Positions 24,696-34,317 are shown, counted from the stretch's first letter. The stretch is DNA of 64,000 nucleotides from Bacteroidia bacterium (GCA_022760475.1 JALEFZ010000006.1:248001-312000); one strand, 5' to 3'. Program-made: numbers and translations. The notes: generated from the letters alone by a model not told the origin.

Positions 24696-26189
24696 ATGAA
24701 AGAGATCAAACGACTACTCGTAGCAAACCGTGGAGAAATAGCCCTTAGAATCATGCGTACCGCTCGCGAAATGGGCATTGAATGCATTGCGATTTACTCT
24801 GAGGCTGATGTAGCCTCTCCCCATGTAAAATTTGCTGATGAGGCCTTTTTGTTAGGTCCTCCTCCTTCGAATGAATCCTACCTATTGGGAGAAAAAATCA
24901 TCGATATTTGTTTGAACAATGACATTGACGCCATTCATCCAGGTTATGGCTTCCTTTCCGAGAACGCAGAATTCACCAGAAAAGTAAACAAGGCTGGAAT
25001 CACCTTCATAGGTCCAACTCCTGAGGCCATGGAGGTAATGGGAAGTAAGTTAGAGGCTAAGCAGGCCGTGAAGCAATACAATGTACCTTTGGTACCTGGT
25101 TTGGATGAGGCCATTAAAGATATTGGAGATGCCAAAAAGGTAGCTGAGGAAATCGGGTTTCCGGTTTTGGTAAAAGCATCTGCTGGCGGTGGAGGTAAAG
25201 GGATGAGGGTTGTAGAGAGAGCCGAAGACTTTGAGGAGCAGATGGAACGTGCTGTCAGTGAAGCTGAATCATATTTTGGAGATGGAAGGGTATTTATCGA
25301 AAAATACGTAGGCTCACCTAGACACATTGAAATCCAGGTATTGGCTGATCAGCATGGAAATGTAACTTATCTCTTTGAGAGAGAGTGTTCTGTCCAGAGG
25401 CGCCACCAAAAAGTAATTGAGGAAGCTCCCTCTGCGATTTTGACTCCAGAAATTCGTAAGGAAATGGGAGAAGCGGCGGTGAATGTGTGTAGAGCTTGTA
25501 ATTATGTGAATGCAGGAACGGTAGAATTTTTGATGGATGAAAACCTGAATTTCTATTTCCTAGAAATGAATACCCGCCTTCAGGTAGAGCATCCTGTTAC
25601 AGAGATGATAACCGGAATTGACCTGGTAAGAGAGCAAATCAGGGTGGCTGAAGGACATCCTTTGAGCTTTTCCCAGGAAGATTTGACTATAAATGGACAC
25701 TCTTTGGAAGTAAGGGTGTATGCTGAAGATCCTACCAACAACTTTCTGCCAGACATTGGGAAATTGCATGTGTACAGCAGGCCTCAGGGCTCAGGTGTAA
25801 GGGTGGACGACGGTTTTGAAGAAGGAATGGACATTCCGATTTATTATGATCCGATGATTGCCAAACTGATTGTGCATGCCGCAGATAGGCCTGCAGCCAT
25901 CAGGAAGATGATTCGTGCCATAGATGAATACAAGATCGTCGGGATTGAAACTACCTTGGCATTCTGTCGATTCGTAATGGAGCATGAGGCCTTTACCTCA
26001 GGAAATTTTGATACCCACTTTGTCAAGAAGTACTTCACGCCTCAGGTCTTGAAGAAGGATTTGACGGAAGATGAAGCGAAAATCGCCAGCTTGATTGCGG
26101 ATCAGCTTTTCCATGCGAAGCAGGGCCCTGCCAGCAAAGAAATCCATCCCTACAAACCTAAGAGTGCCTGGCGTATAAACAGGGGATAG
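24696..26189 (+). CDS. accC: Biotin carboxylase subunit of an acyl-CoA carboxylase
   Basis: The 497-residue enzyme uses ATP and bicarbonate to carboxylate biotin on a carrier protein, the first half-reaction of acetyl-CoA or propionyl-CoA carboxylase. The N-terminal domain starts KRLLVANRGEIALRIMRTAR; the ATP-grasp part has the glycine-rich loop KASAGGGGKGMR, the bicarbonate and biotin site FLEMNTRLQVEHPVTE, and RVYAEDP. The extension to an upstream start at 24612 is rejected: the ATG at 24696 gives the standard N-terminus. No carrier or carboxyltransferase gene is adjacent; a carrier-like gene begins at 63689. It is about 45 residues longer than E. coli AccC, which is usual for subunits of propionyl-type complexes. 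Confidence 0.93.
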   Translation: MKEIKRLLVANRGEIALRIMRTAREMGIECIAIYSEADVASPHVKFADEAFLLGPPPSNESYLLGEKIIDICLNNDIDAIHPGYGFLSENAEFTRKVNKAGITFIGPTPEAMEVMGSKLEAKQAVKQYNVPLVPGLDEAIKDIGDAKKVAEEIGFPVLVKASAGGGGKGMRVVERAEDFEEQMERAVSEAESYFGDGRVFIEKYVGSPRHIEIQVLADQHGNVTYLFERECSVQRRHQKVIEEAPSAILTPEIRKEMGEAAVNVCRACNYVNAGTVEFLMDENLNFYFLEMNTRLQVEHPVTEMITGIDLVREQIRVAEGHPLSFSQEDLTINGHSLEVRVYAEDPTNNFLPDIGKLHVYSRPQGSGVRVDDGFEEGMDIPIYYDPMIAKLIVHAADRPAAIRKMIRAIDEYKIVGIETTLAFCRFVMEHEAFTSGNFDTHFVKKYFTPQVLKKDLTEDEAKIASLIADQLFHAKQGPASKEIHPYKPKSAWRINRG

Positions 26190-26342
26190 TCAGTAGCCAT
26201 TGAATAAGAAAATTACTTTCAATGAATTTTGGCTTACTAAAAAGAAAGTCTTTAACTAAAGATTTAGTTTTCGATGCCATCTGTCTATTATCCGCATAGG
26301 AAGGAGCTAGAATCTTTGCTAATTTAGGATAAACCAGATTCT

Positions 26343-27194
26343 ATGAAATACACAATCTATTTCCTGATACTTTCAGCGCTATTTTTGGCTTGTCAGTCAA
26401 ATGAAGGGGTTACTAATGCTACTTTTGAAATGGAGACGATTGACAAGTCCAATATCCGTCAGTCTACACCCAAAACAGACCTCAAGGATGGGGAAAATGT
26501 TAGTGAAAATCTAAAAAACCTGATGCTCATCAAGAAGGGTAACCTGAGGTTTGAGGTTACGGAGCTAGGGTCAACCTATGTCAGGATTAAGGAGTTGGTT
26601 AAGGAATTTGAGGGATACATCAGCCGGGAAAATCAGGTGTTGGGAGAGTATCAACAATCTTACAACCTTCAATTAAGGATACCTTCTCAAAGTTTTGATG
26701 CATTCATGCTTTCTCTGGATGCAGGTGTTAAGCAATATGACAGTCGTACAATAGAGGTAGATGATGTTGGTGAGGAATTTTTTGACTTGCAGCTTCGCCT
26801 TGAGAATAAAAAGGCCTTGGCGAACCGATACAGGCAATTGCTCCCCAAAACCAATCAAATGAACGAGATCATTCAACTAGAAAAAGAACTCCAGAAGATA
26901 AGTGGGGACATAGACAGGATCGAGGGAAGGATGCGCTATTTGAAAGATCAGACTGCCTTTAGTACGATTAGCATACACTTCTATAAAACACTGGCTGTTG
27001 CCAGCTCAACCAAAAAGGCCAAAGGATTTTTTGAGCGCATGGGAGATAATCTGGCAAAGGGTTGGGTACTGATCACTGAATTTTTGTTGGCTTTGGTTTA
27101 TATATGGCCATTCATTTTGCTTAGTGCCATATTTGGGGTGTTGCTTTGGAGAAGAAGGTCTGCAAGAAAAGGAGTTTCCAAAGAAGAAAGTTGA
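26343..27194 (+). CDS. DUF4349 lipoprotein with C-terminal membrane helix
   Basis: The 283-residue protein has a lipobox (LFLAC, Cys17) after a short signal peptide. The DUF4349 domain covers about 60-265: it begins KKGNLRFEV, contains the TVEVDDVGEEF-like segment (TIEVDDVGEEFFDLQ), then a long coiled-coil hairpin (NEIIQLEKELQKISGDIDRI) and ends in TISIHFY. One transmembrane helix follows (LLALVYIWPFILLSAIFGVL) with a basic tail, RRRSARKG. Such proteins sit in the envelope; their role is unknown. It is a single gene with its own promoter region after accC; a DUF434 gene lies 70 bases downstream. Confidence 0.85.
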   Translation: MKYTIYFLILSALFLACQSNEGVTNATFEMETIDKSNIRQSTPKTDLKDGENVSENLKNLMLIKKGNLRFEVTELGSTYVRIKELVKEFEGYISRENQVLGEYQQSYNLQLRIPSQSFDAFMLSLDAGVKQYDSRTIEVDDVGEEFFDLQLRLENKKALANRYRQLLPKTNQMNEIIQLEKELQKISGDIDRIEGRMRYLKDQTAFSTISIHFYKTLAVASSTKKAKGFFERMGDNLAKGWVLITEFLLALVYIWPFILLSAIFGVLLWRRRSARKGVSKEES

Positions 27195-27264
27195 TTTTAG
27201 GATCAATTCAATAGTTTATGCAGGTGCTTATGTCGGGCACCTGTACTTTTTGCTATATTGTATT

Positions 27265-27987
27265 ATGCCTTCCAAACAAAAGCACAGGGGTGCTCATTCA
27301 AATGACGTCATACTATTTGGTCCGAAATGGGTTCCTGTCCTTCGGCAAGCTGTAGGGGACATGTCCTGGCTTCTGTCCAAGGGGTATTCGAGCAATTCTT
27401 CGCTCGAACTGGTGGGCAACCGCTACCGACTCAATAAGCGTCAGAGACACGCGGTATGGCGTGGATGCTGCTCAGATCAGGCCATGAATGGACGCAAGGA
27501 GAAGGAAATCAAGCTGGAAAAAATCGGTGAAAAACCTCTGGTAATTGATGGTTACAATTTACTCATTACCGTAGAAGCGGCACTTGGTGGAGGTTTAATT
27601 CTGTACTGTCGAGATGGAACAGTAAGGGACATCGCAAGTATTCATGGTACTTACAGGAGGGTCGAAGAAACAATGCCCGCCCTGACCCTCATTGGAGACA
27701 GCCTAAATAAGCTGAGTACGAAAGAAGTGCAGTGGTTTTTGGATAAACCTGTATCCAATAGTGGCCGACTCAAAACCCTTATGGGAGAATTGGCTGGTAA
27801 AAATAAATATAGTTGGAACATTGATTTGGTTAACAATCCTGATAAGGTCATAGTTGAATGGGAAGATCATTTGGCAATATCTTCTGATGGCTGGGTTTTA
27901 GATAGTGTAAAGCACTGGACAAACCTGCATAAATACATCTTAAATACTTTGCCAGAAATAAATAAACTCGATCTTCAGCATACCTAG
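27265..27987 (+). CDS. DUF434 domain protein
   Basis: The 240-residue product matches DUF434: RGAHSNDVILFG at the start, WLLSKGYSSNSSLELVGNRY, LNKRQRHAVWRGCCS, then the second domain with VIDGYNLLITVEAALGGG, RDIASIHGTYRRV, WFLDKPVSNSGRL and SSDGWVLDS near the end. The second half resembles a PIN/NYN-like nuclease fold, as acidic residues occur at Asp in VIDGYN and in SSDGWVLD; that relation is a guess. The ATG at 27265 is chosen since the frame upstream (from 27124) lies inside the DUF4349 gene and does not resemble the family. Function unknown. Confidence 0.85.
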   Translation: MPSKQKHRGAHSNDVILFGPKWVPVLRQAVGDMSWLLSKGYSSNSSLELVGNRYRLNKRQRHAVWRGCCSDQAMNGRKEKEIKLEKIGEKPLVIDGYNLLITVEAALGGGLILYCRDGTVRDIASIHGTYRRVEETMPALTLIGDSLNKLSTKEVQWFLDKPVSNSGRLKTLMGELAGKNKYSWNIDLVNNPDKVIVEWEDHLAISSDGWVLDSVKHWTNLHKYILNTLPEINKLDLQHT

Positions 27988-28056
27988 GGGACACGCTCGT
28001 TCTCCAGCCGTATTTTCGGCACTCAAAAACAATTTCAAACCAATTCAATTCAACAA

Positions 28057-28917
28057 ATGAAACGCTATTCACCACTAATGTTGTTGGCTGCCATCTTGTT
28101 CATGGGAGTTAGCAGCCCTGATTTGTCATATCAGGGCAACTCTGAGACCCTTTGCCATGCAATGGCTACATGGAACCAAATGGCTGCTACGGAAGGATTC
28201 TCCGAATTGCATCCCTATGTCAGAAAGATAGCACCTGATTTCTCTGCGAAAGGGAAGATGATTACCTATAAAACCTCGGGAGGGGAAGAAGGGAATGCCT
28301 ACCTCGTCAAGGCCGACAAAAAGACGAACAAGTATATTTTTGTCATCCATGAATGGTGGGGACTGAATGACAACATCAAGCAAGAGGCCGAAAAACTGGC
28401 CAAAGACCTGGGGGTAAATGCGTTGGCCTTGGACTTTTATGATGGAAAGGTAGCTGAAAAGTCTGCCGGTGCCATGAAACTTATGACTGGTGTGAAGCAA
28501 AAGCGTGCCAATGAGTTGATCAAAGGGGCGATGGCTTACGCAGGTGAAGACGCCAAAATTGCCACCATTGGATGGTGCTTTGGGGGAGGATGGTCTTTGC
28601 AGACGGCTCTTGAACTGGGAGACCAGGCTGTAGGCTGTGTGATGTACTATGGAATGCCTGAGCAGGATGTCGATCGTCTTAAGACCTTAAAGACGGATGT
28701 ATTGGGAATATTTGCAGGTCTTGAAGGAAGGATTAATCCGAAGGTGGTTGCCGAATTCCAAGGGAATATGAAGAAAGCAGGAAAAAAGATTACGATTCAC
28801 TCCTTCAATGCGGAGCATGCTTTCGCGAATCCTTCAGGAGCGAGGTATGACAAGGAGTCTGCGGAGATCGCCTACATGCTTACACTGAAGTACCTGAATG
28901 GTAGGTTTGGAGTTTAG
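28057..28917 (+). CDS. Dienelactone hydrolase family protein, exported
   Basis: A 286-residue alpha/beta hydrolase with a signal peptide (MKRYSPLMLLAAILFMGVSS), so probably periplasmic. The catalytic Cys174 lies in GWCFGGGW, the Asp is in the FAGLEGRI region and the His in NAEHAFANP near residue 258; the triad Cys-Asp-His is that of dienelactone hydrolases. The EWWGLND segment after the second strand is also typical. It has an N-terminal addition of about 40 residues before the hydrolase fold that I do not recognise. The natural substrate is unknown. A 54-bp palindrome just after the stop ends the gene. Confidence 0.88.
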   Translation: MKRYSPLMLLAAILFMGVSSPDLSYQGNSETLCHAMATWNQMAATEGFSELHPYVRKIAPDFSAKGKMITYKTSGGEEGNAYLVKADKKTNKYIFVIHEWWGLNDNIKQEAEKLAKDLGVNALALDFYDGKVAEKSAGAMKLMTGVKQKRANELIKGAMAYAGEDAKIATIGWCFGGGWSLQTALELGDQAVGCVMYYGMPEQDVDRLKTLKTDVLGIFAGLEGRINPKVVAEFQGNMKKAGKKITIHSFNAEHAFANPSGARYDKESAEIAYMLTLKYLNGRFGV

Positions 28918-28928
28918 GGTAAATGCAC

Positions 28929-28982
28929 TTTTTTCTACTAGCCCTGTCAGGGTTATAACCCTGACAGGGCTAGTAGAAAAAA
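28929..28982. terminator. 54-bp perfect palindrome, bidirectional terminator
   Basis: Bases 28929-28955 are the exact reverse complement of 28956-28982, with six T at one end and six A at the other. It lies between the convergent hydrolase and TonB receptor genes. Perfect 27-bp arms without a loop exceed what termination needs, so it may also be a dispersed repeat. Confidence 0.85.
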
Positions 28983-29009
28983 TTATCTCCAAATCAAAAT
29001 AAAACAGAA

Positions 29010-31859
29010 TTAATAGCTGATCTGAACACCTAGCCACATTTGCCTGGGCGCAGTGAACCTTGCAGGATTATCCAACGGCGTTCCCCTATCCTGTGGATCA
29101 GGGAACCTGGGATCTCTCGCCGAGATAGGCACATCATCGCCTGGCATAAAGGCAGTCCCTGTTACCCCATTGATGATGGTCGAAGATCTATAATTGGTGA
29201 AGTTTTTCAATTCAAAAGTAAGCGAAGCCTGAACCTTGTTAAAGATTTTGAAGTCCCTGCTTACTTTCAGATCAGCCCAAAACCATGGAGAGCCAACCCT
29301 TGAAAAAGGTTGATCATCAATTCTTTCCCACTCAGGACGTCCCGTATCTTCATTGTTTCCAACAAACTGGAAGGGTGTATACCTCAAACCTGATTTGTAA
29401 GTGGCTACCACGGTTGCCCTGAATCCTTTTAGGGGAAGCCCAAACACCTCCGCTTTGTCTTGTGGAGTGAATATCCCCAGAAACTTGAAGTCAAATGGCC
29501 TGTCCCAAGCCAAAAATTGCTCCTTTGTAGTGTTGACGAAGCCTTGCTGTGCAATTTGAAGCGCCGATTCTGCAGCGGAATTGGATTTTCCTGTTGCAAT
29601 TTGATAAGCGCCGCTCAGGGTTCCCCTAAACCAGTTTCCAATTCTTCTAGTCAGACTCAATTCCAATCCACGGATACGTGCGTAATCCTGATTGATGGCA
29701 AACCTTCTCTGAGAAGCCCTTTGACCTCCAATACTCACCTCTGCCTGACGAGTTACGATGTATTCGAATTTATCGTTGTAGAAGGCCGTTGCAGTCAGTG
29801 CCCAGTCTTTGGTCAACTGCGATTTCAAGCCTACTTCGTATGAAACAGTCACCTCCGGATTGATGTTGGGGTTACCAAGGTTGGCGAGGAAACTCCTGTC
29901 CTGGAATACCCTGTCCAGACCGGCATAGACAAACCTTGCATGAGGCATTCTCATGGCATGTCCATAGTTGAAGTACAAGACATTGTTGTCAGTAACGGGG
30001 AATGATACCCTCACACGTGGCAGAAGCCTGGCTTTCCAGCGAAGACCTGCAAAACCGAAGGTTTCATTCATATAATCTTCCCTGATTTGTGGAAGTACAG
30101 GAGCCAGGGAATCACTCACAGCCTCATCAGCAAATCTTCCCGGAGCCCAGTAGTTTAACCTTGCTCCCACAGAAGCGATGATTCCTTTATATTCAATTTC
30201 ATCTGCCACGAAGAAACCACCTTCGATTGGCCTCACAAACCAGAAGTCACTGCTTGAACCCAATCTGCTGGATTGGGTAGTTGTACTGTCATTGATCTGA
30301 ATTGGAGCACCCACCCATGGAGAAGTAACATCAATCCATTGGTACTCTTTCATTTTATGTTCCCAACCCATCTCAACGTAATGGATCTGATTTTTAGATT
30401 CAAATGAAAACTTGGGCTTAAATGTATATTCCTCTACATAGTGATCGTGCCAGCGACTTGCCAAACCACCATTGTTGACCAATCCGGGTCCAGGAAAGAC
30501 GAAAACAGCAGGATCGGTAGCCAGGGTCCCAAATGGATCCCAAAGCTGTACAGGATCAGTTACAATGGAGAAGGCGTCATAAACCCTGTCTAGGGTGGAA
30601 TCCCTAAATGGCCTTCCGTTTGCATCAGTTCGAAGGTTAGAAAAAAGCCTTCCAACCGAAATATTCATGGTCCATTGCTCACCCAATACCGCCGTCAGGT
30701 TAGCAACAGTCAGGTTGGATCTGTGGGTATAAGTATTGGCGTTGTCCAGGTTCAAGCTAAATGGAAACTGGAAACCAGGCGTTACGATCTCGTCATTACC
30801 CACAATCTGGAGAGACCTGGTAGATTGGTTGATATTAAGGGAATGCTGATTGGTCAATGAAATCTTAAGTCCAGGACGAATCCTTGCGGTGAGCTTGACC
30901 GTGTTTGTCCAGCGATTGTCCTGGCGAGGAGCCCAAAGGGTATCATTGGTGAAAAGAGAGGAACGAACTTGTCTTGCTGTTGGACCCGGATAGCCGTCCG
31001 AGAGGTACATGCCCCCACTTACAAAGAAGGTCAGCTTATCCCTGAAAATAGGTCCTCCAAGAGAGAGGTTCACCTGATCGGTATTCCATCCCAGGCCTTC
31101 CTGAACCATCTGAGGCTCTTTATTCGCGCTGAAATTGAGGTTGTCTCTTCTCAATGTCAGGTCAAATTCAAACTTTTTGCTTCCTTCTTTAATTTTGGTT
31201 GCGACCACACCTGAACTACCCGAACCGTACTCTACATCGCTACCTCCTGTCGTTACTTCGATTGATTTGATAGCAGAAGCACTTACGTCTACCCCAAAAC
31301 CTGTACCTGCCAGGGGATCTTGTGCATTGATCCCATCGATCAGGTACTCTGTTTCATACACCCTGCCTCCACGAATCTGGATGCCATCAGGATTTTGGCT
31401 GACACCCACCTGTAAAGCAGCCACATCCTGCACATTCTTGACACTGATCTCAGCAAGGTCTTCTTCACCAATCGTAACGCTGGACTGCCCACTCTCCAGG
31501 TCAATCAGGTTTTTCTTCCCTACGATTTCAACTTCATTCAATGTTTTTATAGAAGGTGTCAGTTGAATATCCAGTTTTTTACTGCCTCCTGAAGGAATGG
31601 AAACGCCATTCACAATTTTCTCAGCGTATCCGATGATGGAAAACTTTACAGAGTAATCTTTGGCCTTGACACCTGTGATGTTGTATTTCCCACTGGCGTC
31701 TGCATAGGCACCTTTGTAGGTTCCAATGATGAATACTGAAGCGCCGACCAAGGGTTTTCCAGTCTCAGCATCTACAATCCGCCCATTAAGGTTACCCGTT
31801 TGGGAAAAGGATGTGAGGCTGAATATGGTTAAAATAGATAGGAGTAAAGCTTGTTTCAT
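29010..31859 (-). CDS. TonB-dependent receptor with carboxypeptidase-like domain
   Basis: The 949-residue outer-membrane protein has a signal peptide (MKQALLLSILTIFSLTSFSQ), a carboxypeptidase-like domain at about 22-105 (GRIVDAETGKPLVGASVFI), a plug at about 115-230 (IQIRGGRVYETEYLIDG, EYGSGSSGVVA) and a 22-stranded barrel ending in MWLGVQISY. Such receptors take up bulky nutrients using TonB energy. No SusD partner is adjacent and the ligand cannot be told. The ATG at 31859 gives a proper signal peptide and is used instead of one at 31901. The last residue Tyr following a beta strand fits insertion into the outer membrane. Confidence 0.93.
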   Translation of the reverse strand: MKQALLLSILTIFSLTSFSQTGNLNGRIVDAETGKPLVGASVFIIGTYKGAYADASGKYNITGVKAKDYSVKFSIIGYAEKIVNGVSIPSGGSKKLDIQLTPSIKTLNEVEIVGKKNLIDLESGQSSVTIGEEDLAEISVKNVQDVAALQVGVSQNPDGIQIRGGRVYETEYLIDGINAQDPLAGTGFGVDVSASAIKSIEVTTGGSDVEYGSGSSGVVATKIKEGSKKFEFDLTLRRDNLNFSANKEPQMVQEGLGWNTDQVNLSLGGPIFRDKLTFFVSGGMYLSDGYPGPTARQVRSSLFTNDTLWAPRQDNRWTNTVKLTARIRPGLKISLTNQHSLNINQSTRSLQIVGNDEIVTPGFQFPFSLNLDNANTYTHRSNLTVANLTAVLGEQWTMNISVGRLFSNLRTDANGRPFRDSTLDRVYDAFSIVTDPVQLWDPFGTLATDPAVFVFPGPGLVNNGGLASRWHDHYVEEYTFKPKFSFESKNQIHYVEMGWEHKMKEYQWIDVTSPWVGAPIQINDSTTTQSSRLGSSSDFWFVRPIEGGFFVADEIEYKGIIASVGARLNYWAPGRFADEAVSDSLAPVLPQIREDYMNETFGFAGLRWKARLLPRVRVSFPVTDNNVLYFNYGHAMRMPHARFVYAGLDRVFQDRSFLANLGNPNINPEVTVSYEVGLKSQLTKDWALTATAFYNDKFEYIVTRQAEVSIGGQRASQRRFAINQDYARIRGLELSLTRRIGNWFRGTLSGAYQIATGKSNSAAESALQIAQQGFVNTTKEQFLAWDRPFDFKFLGIFTPQDKAEVFGLPLKGFRATVVATYKSGLRYTPFQFVGNNEDTGRPEWERIDDQPFSRVGSPWFWADLKVSRDFKIFNKVQASLTFELKNFTNYRSSTIINGVTGTAFMPGDDVPISARDPRFPDPQDRGTPLDNPARFTAPRQMWLGVQISY

Positions 31860-32099
31860 GTGTAAAGTGGGCTTGTTTTTGAGCGCTTTTTCATTGAACA
31901 AACAAATAACGCAATTCAGATTAAGAGATTTTAAAGATTTGGTGAGTAAAGGCTTTTATTTTCAAGAATCTTTGAAGAAAAAGAATAAGATGAGGATGTT
32001 TGAAACAATTTTTGAAAAATCTTCGTTTATGACTTGACTGGTATCCAAAAGGAAATTACTTTTGTGCCCACAATTAAGCAATCGCTTGGTTGAAAACGT

Positions 32100-32171
32100 G
32101 TCCCGTTCGTCTAGCGGTTAGGACTCCAGATTTTCATTCTGGCAACAGGGGTTCGATTCCCCTACGGGATG
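32100..32171 (+). tRNA. tRNA-Glu (anticodon UUC)
   Basis: A full cloverleaf can be drawn. The acceptor arms are GTCCCGT and ACGGGAT, so the first pair is G-U; the D arm is in CTAGCGGTTAG; the anticodon stem CCAGA/TCTGG (32126-32130 and 32138-32142) holds the loop TTTTCAT with anticodon TTC at 32133-32135; the T arm is GGGGTTCGATTCCCC. The discriminator base is G and the CCA end is not encoded. A terminator follows 20 bases later. Confidence 0.96.
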
Positions 32172-32190
32172 CTTCCTAAAAATCGACAAA

Positions 32191-32218
32191 AAGGCTTCAC
32201 ATCTGTGAAGCCTTTTTT
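32191..32218 (+). terminator. Terminator after tRNA-Glu
   Basis: AAGGCTTCACA (32191-32201) pairs with TGTGAAGCCTT (32204-32214), followed by six T. Confidence 0.9.
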
Positions 32219-32318
32219 GTTTAATTACTTTTCTTAAAATCTAATCCGGTGAACTTACCCTTTTTCACCTTTTCTGTTCGAGAAATCCCTCTCGTATTGA
32301 TGCTTACAAGGCATTAAT

Positions 32319-33491
32319 CTATTCATTGGATCCAATTTTCTTCCAAACCCTGGTCTGCATGAAAAATCCTACCTGGCCATTGATCACAAGGGTAGAATCG
32401 TCTTTCAGCCTCAGTTTGCCATCTACTTTGAAAGAAAAATTGGGATGGGCCAATTTCCCACAGCAAAACTCTTTCTCATTCTCCATTTTAAAATTCTCAA
32501 GCACATGGAAGTTCATACGCTTCACCTTGGCGTCTTTTTTGGGGTCAATCGCCCCAATCAATTTGCCTTGGTAATAATCACCATCCTTATAAATTGATAC
32601 AATTCCCCCACCTACATCATCTCGCCAGACTCCCTCAAGTGCTGAGTTCTCCTGGAACGATGTACCCACAAGAGGTATCATCAATAGTAATAATGGAAAA
32701 TGAGCCCTTTTCATTTCATTAACTTTTGAAGCCCCAAAACGCTTTTCCTGTATACGGTCATAGGTTTTGACATAATCTGGATGCTCTGTATGCATTATTC
32801 TGTCCCAAAATCTGAAGTAAAGTCCATAATTTCCCTTGAATTTATGATGGTGGAGGTTGTGATGTACGGAAGTGACTAAAATCTCAAAGAGGAAACTACG
32901 TCGAAACCAACGTGGCATGACTTCATATCCGAGGTGAGCATAGACATTAAATGCAAAGGTCAGGGTAACCGTAAATAACAGTGCAAGCAAATGGACAGGC
33001 ATGAGGATAAATATTAGGAAGCCCATTGCTGCCTCCATTATCGCTTCGATAACATTAAATGAGTAGGTAGCAAGGGGAGTAGGATTGGTGGACTTGTGAT
33101 GAACTAGATGTGTCCAACGAAAAAATGCCTTGTGGTGCATAGCTCGATGCAACCAATAAAAGTAGGTATCATAAATCAGCATGATAAGCAAGATGCTGGC
33201 AGGCAGCCACCAAATGGGATAATCATTCACATCAGTATAAATCCGGGAATAACCCCCAAGGTCATTGTTGTGGGCGATCCATGCTGCAGCGATGAATATG
33301 ATCATTGATTTTAAAGAATGAAGGACTTCATGTATCAAGTCCTTTTGTTTGACCCATCTTTCCTGGATCTTTTGTCTGGAGAATTTACCTGGGTAAAGGA
33401 CATAGAAAATGAGGAACGGGATACCAGCCATTAGAAAATATCGGCTGAAATTCATAATGAATGGCAAGTAATGAGGAAGTTGAATTTTCAC
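32319..33491 (-). CDS. Sterol desaturase family protein fused to a DUF2147 domain
   Basis: Residues 1-255 are a membrane fatty acid hydroxylase/sterol desaturase with the three di-iron histidine groups: His115, His119 and His120 (WLHRAMHH), His128, His131 and His132 (HLVHH), and His210-His216 (VHHNLHHHK). Residues 284-390 read as DUF2147 (LEGVWRDDVGGGIVSIYKDG), which is usually a separate exported protein. Between them, residues 260-281 form a signal-peptide-like stretch starting at Met260 (MKRAHFPLLLLMIPLVG). In the DNA just before Met260, TAATGA occurs in another frame, as if a stop/start overlap had been lost by an indel. The product may be a real fusion, two ancestral genes joined by a frameshift, or one frame with internal initiation at 32714. 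Confidence 0.85.
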   Translation of the reverse strand: MKIQLPHYLPFIMNFSRYFLMAGIPFLIFYVLYPGKFSRQKIQERWVKQKDLIHEVLHSLKSMIIFIAAAWIAHNNDLGGYSRIYTDVNDYPIWWLPASILLIMLIYDTYFYWLHRAMHHKAFFRWTHLVHHKSTNPTPLATYSFNVIEAIMEAAMGFLIFILMPVHLLALLFTVTLTFAFNVYAHLGYEVMPRWFRRSFLFEILVTSVHHNLHHHKFKGNYGLYFRFWDRIMHTEHPDYVKTYDRIQEKRFGASKVNEMKRAHFPLLLLMIPLVGTSFQENSALEGVWRDDVGGGIVSIYKDGDYYQGKLIGAIDPKKDAKVKRMNFHVLENFKMENEKEFCCGKLAHPNFSFKVDGKLRLKDDSTLVINGQVGFFMQTRVWKKIGSNE

Positions 33492-33594
33492 GGCATTAAA
33501 TTATAGTTTAGAGAAATTCTGAAGTTCCCCTTCCCCACTTTGGGAGAAAGGAGATCTTCAGTCATGAATGTTGAGCTTTGGTTAGCTGTGGCAA

Positions 33595-34317
33595 TTAGGG
33601 TCTTAGGTCTACTGTGAATGGAGTTCCATTCACGACAATGGTAGCGGTTTGATTTCCATTGAAGGCGATGGTGCCTTGGAAGTTCTGGCTGTTCCCGTTT
33701 ATGAGGACATCAAGGGTATATACCCCTGTGCCTGACAGGATGGTTTGGTCTCTTTTGTCTATCACTACGTTGGTAAGACTTAGGTCCAGTTCTGTATCGG
33801 TATCATTGGCGTTTCGGAAAGTAAGGTCCGAATTCCCGCTTCGGATATAATTCCCACTCCAACTCATGCTGGGTGAGCGAAGTTCAAGCCCAGTGACTGT
33901 CCCTGCGAATGTACTATTGCCAGTCGAAATGATTCTTGGGGTATTTACATCTACGGAAGTTTGGACTGAAACGGAAGCACTTTGTGGAATGTTGAAATTG
34001 TTGCAAAGCACGCTCATGTTCCATATGATTTCGCTAGTGGCTTGGCGATTAGGCCTTACAAAGGAGTAAATGAACGTGTCGAGATAAGTTGTATCACATA
34101 AATCTGCCAAAGTGATGTTCTCGGTTTCGCTGGTAATGCTTTCCACATCCGCCATCGCCCCTCCGTCTGCAGGGATTATATATGCTTCAACGATTTCCAG
34201 TGCTTCTTCCTCCGTCAATTGGTCATCCTGAATATTCCCAGGATCGGCACAGGAAGCCATTAGGCAAAGGAATAGGGTAGCCGTGATCATTACGATCGAG
34301 CTTGTAATACGCCTCAT
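33595..34317 (-). CDS. Hypothetical lipoprotein
   Basis: The 240-residue product has a lipoprotein signal (MRRITSSIVMITATLFLCLM then ASC, Cys23) and a Thr/Asn/Ser-rich body with regular beta-strand spacing (DLTFRNANDTDTELDLSLTN, TGVYTLDVLINGN). No family is recognised; it looks like a small secreted beta-sandwich or beta-roll. A Cys pair at the middle could form a disulfide. It has the best-formed promoter in the window, with two palindromes directly upstream, so its expression is probably controlled by an activator. It is a single-gene unit between the desaturase and a Crp-family gene. Confidence 0.7.
   Translation of the reverse strand: MRRITSSIVMITATLFLCLMASCADPGNIQDDQLTEEEALEIVEAYIIPADGGAMADVESITSETENITLADLCDTTYLDTFIYSFVRPNRQATSEIIWNMSVLCNNFNIPQSASVSVQTSVDVNTPRIISTGNSTFAGTVTGLELRSPSMSWSGNYIRSGNSDLTFRNANDTDTELDLSLTNVVIDKRDQTILSGTGVYTLDVLINGNSQNFQGTIAFNGNQTATIVVNGTPFTVDLRP

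Noticed and set aside
27124..27264. Upstream extension of the DUF434 protein by 47 residues
   Set aside because: It overlaps the end of the DUF4349 gene in another frame and does not resemble the start of the family; the ATG at 27265 does.
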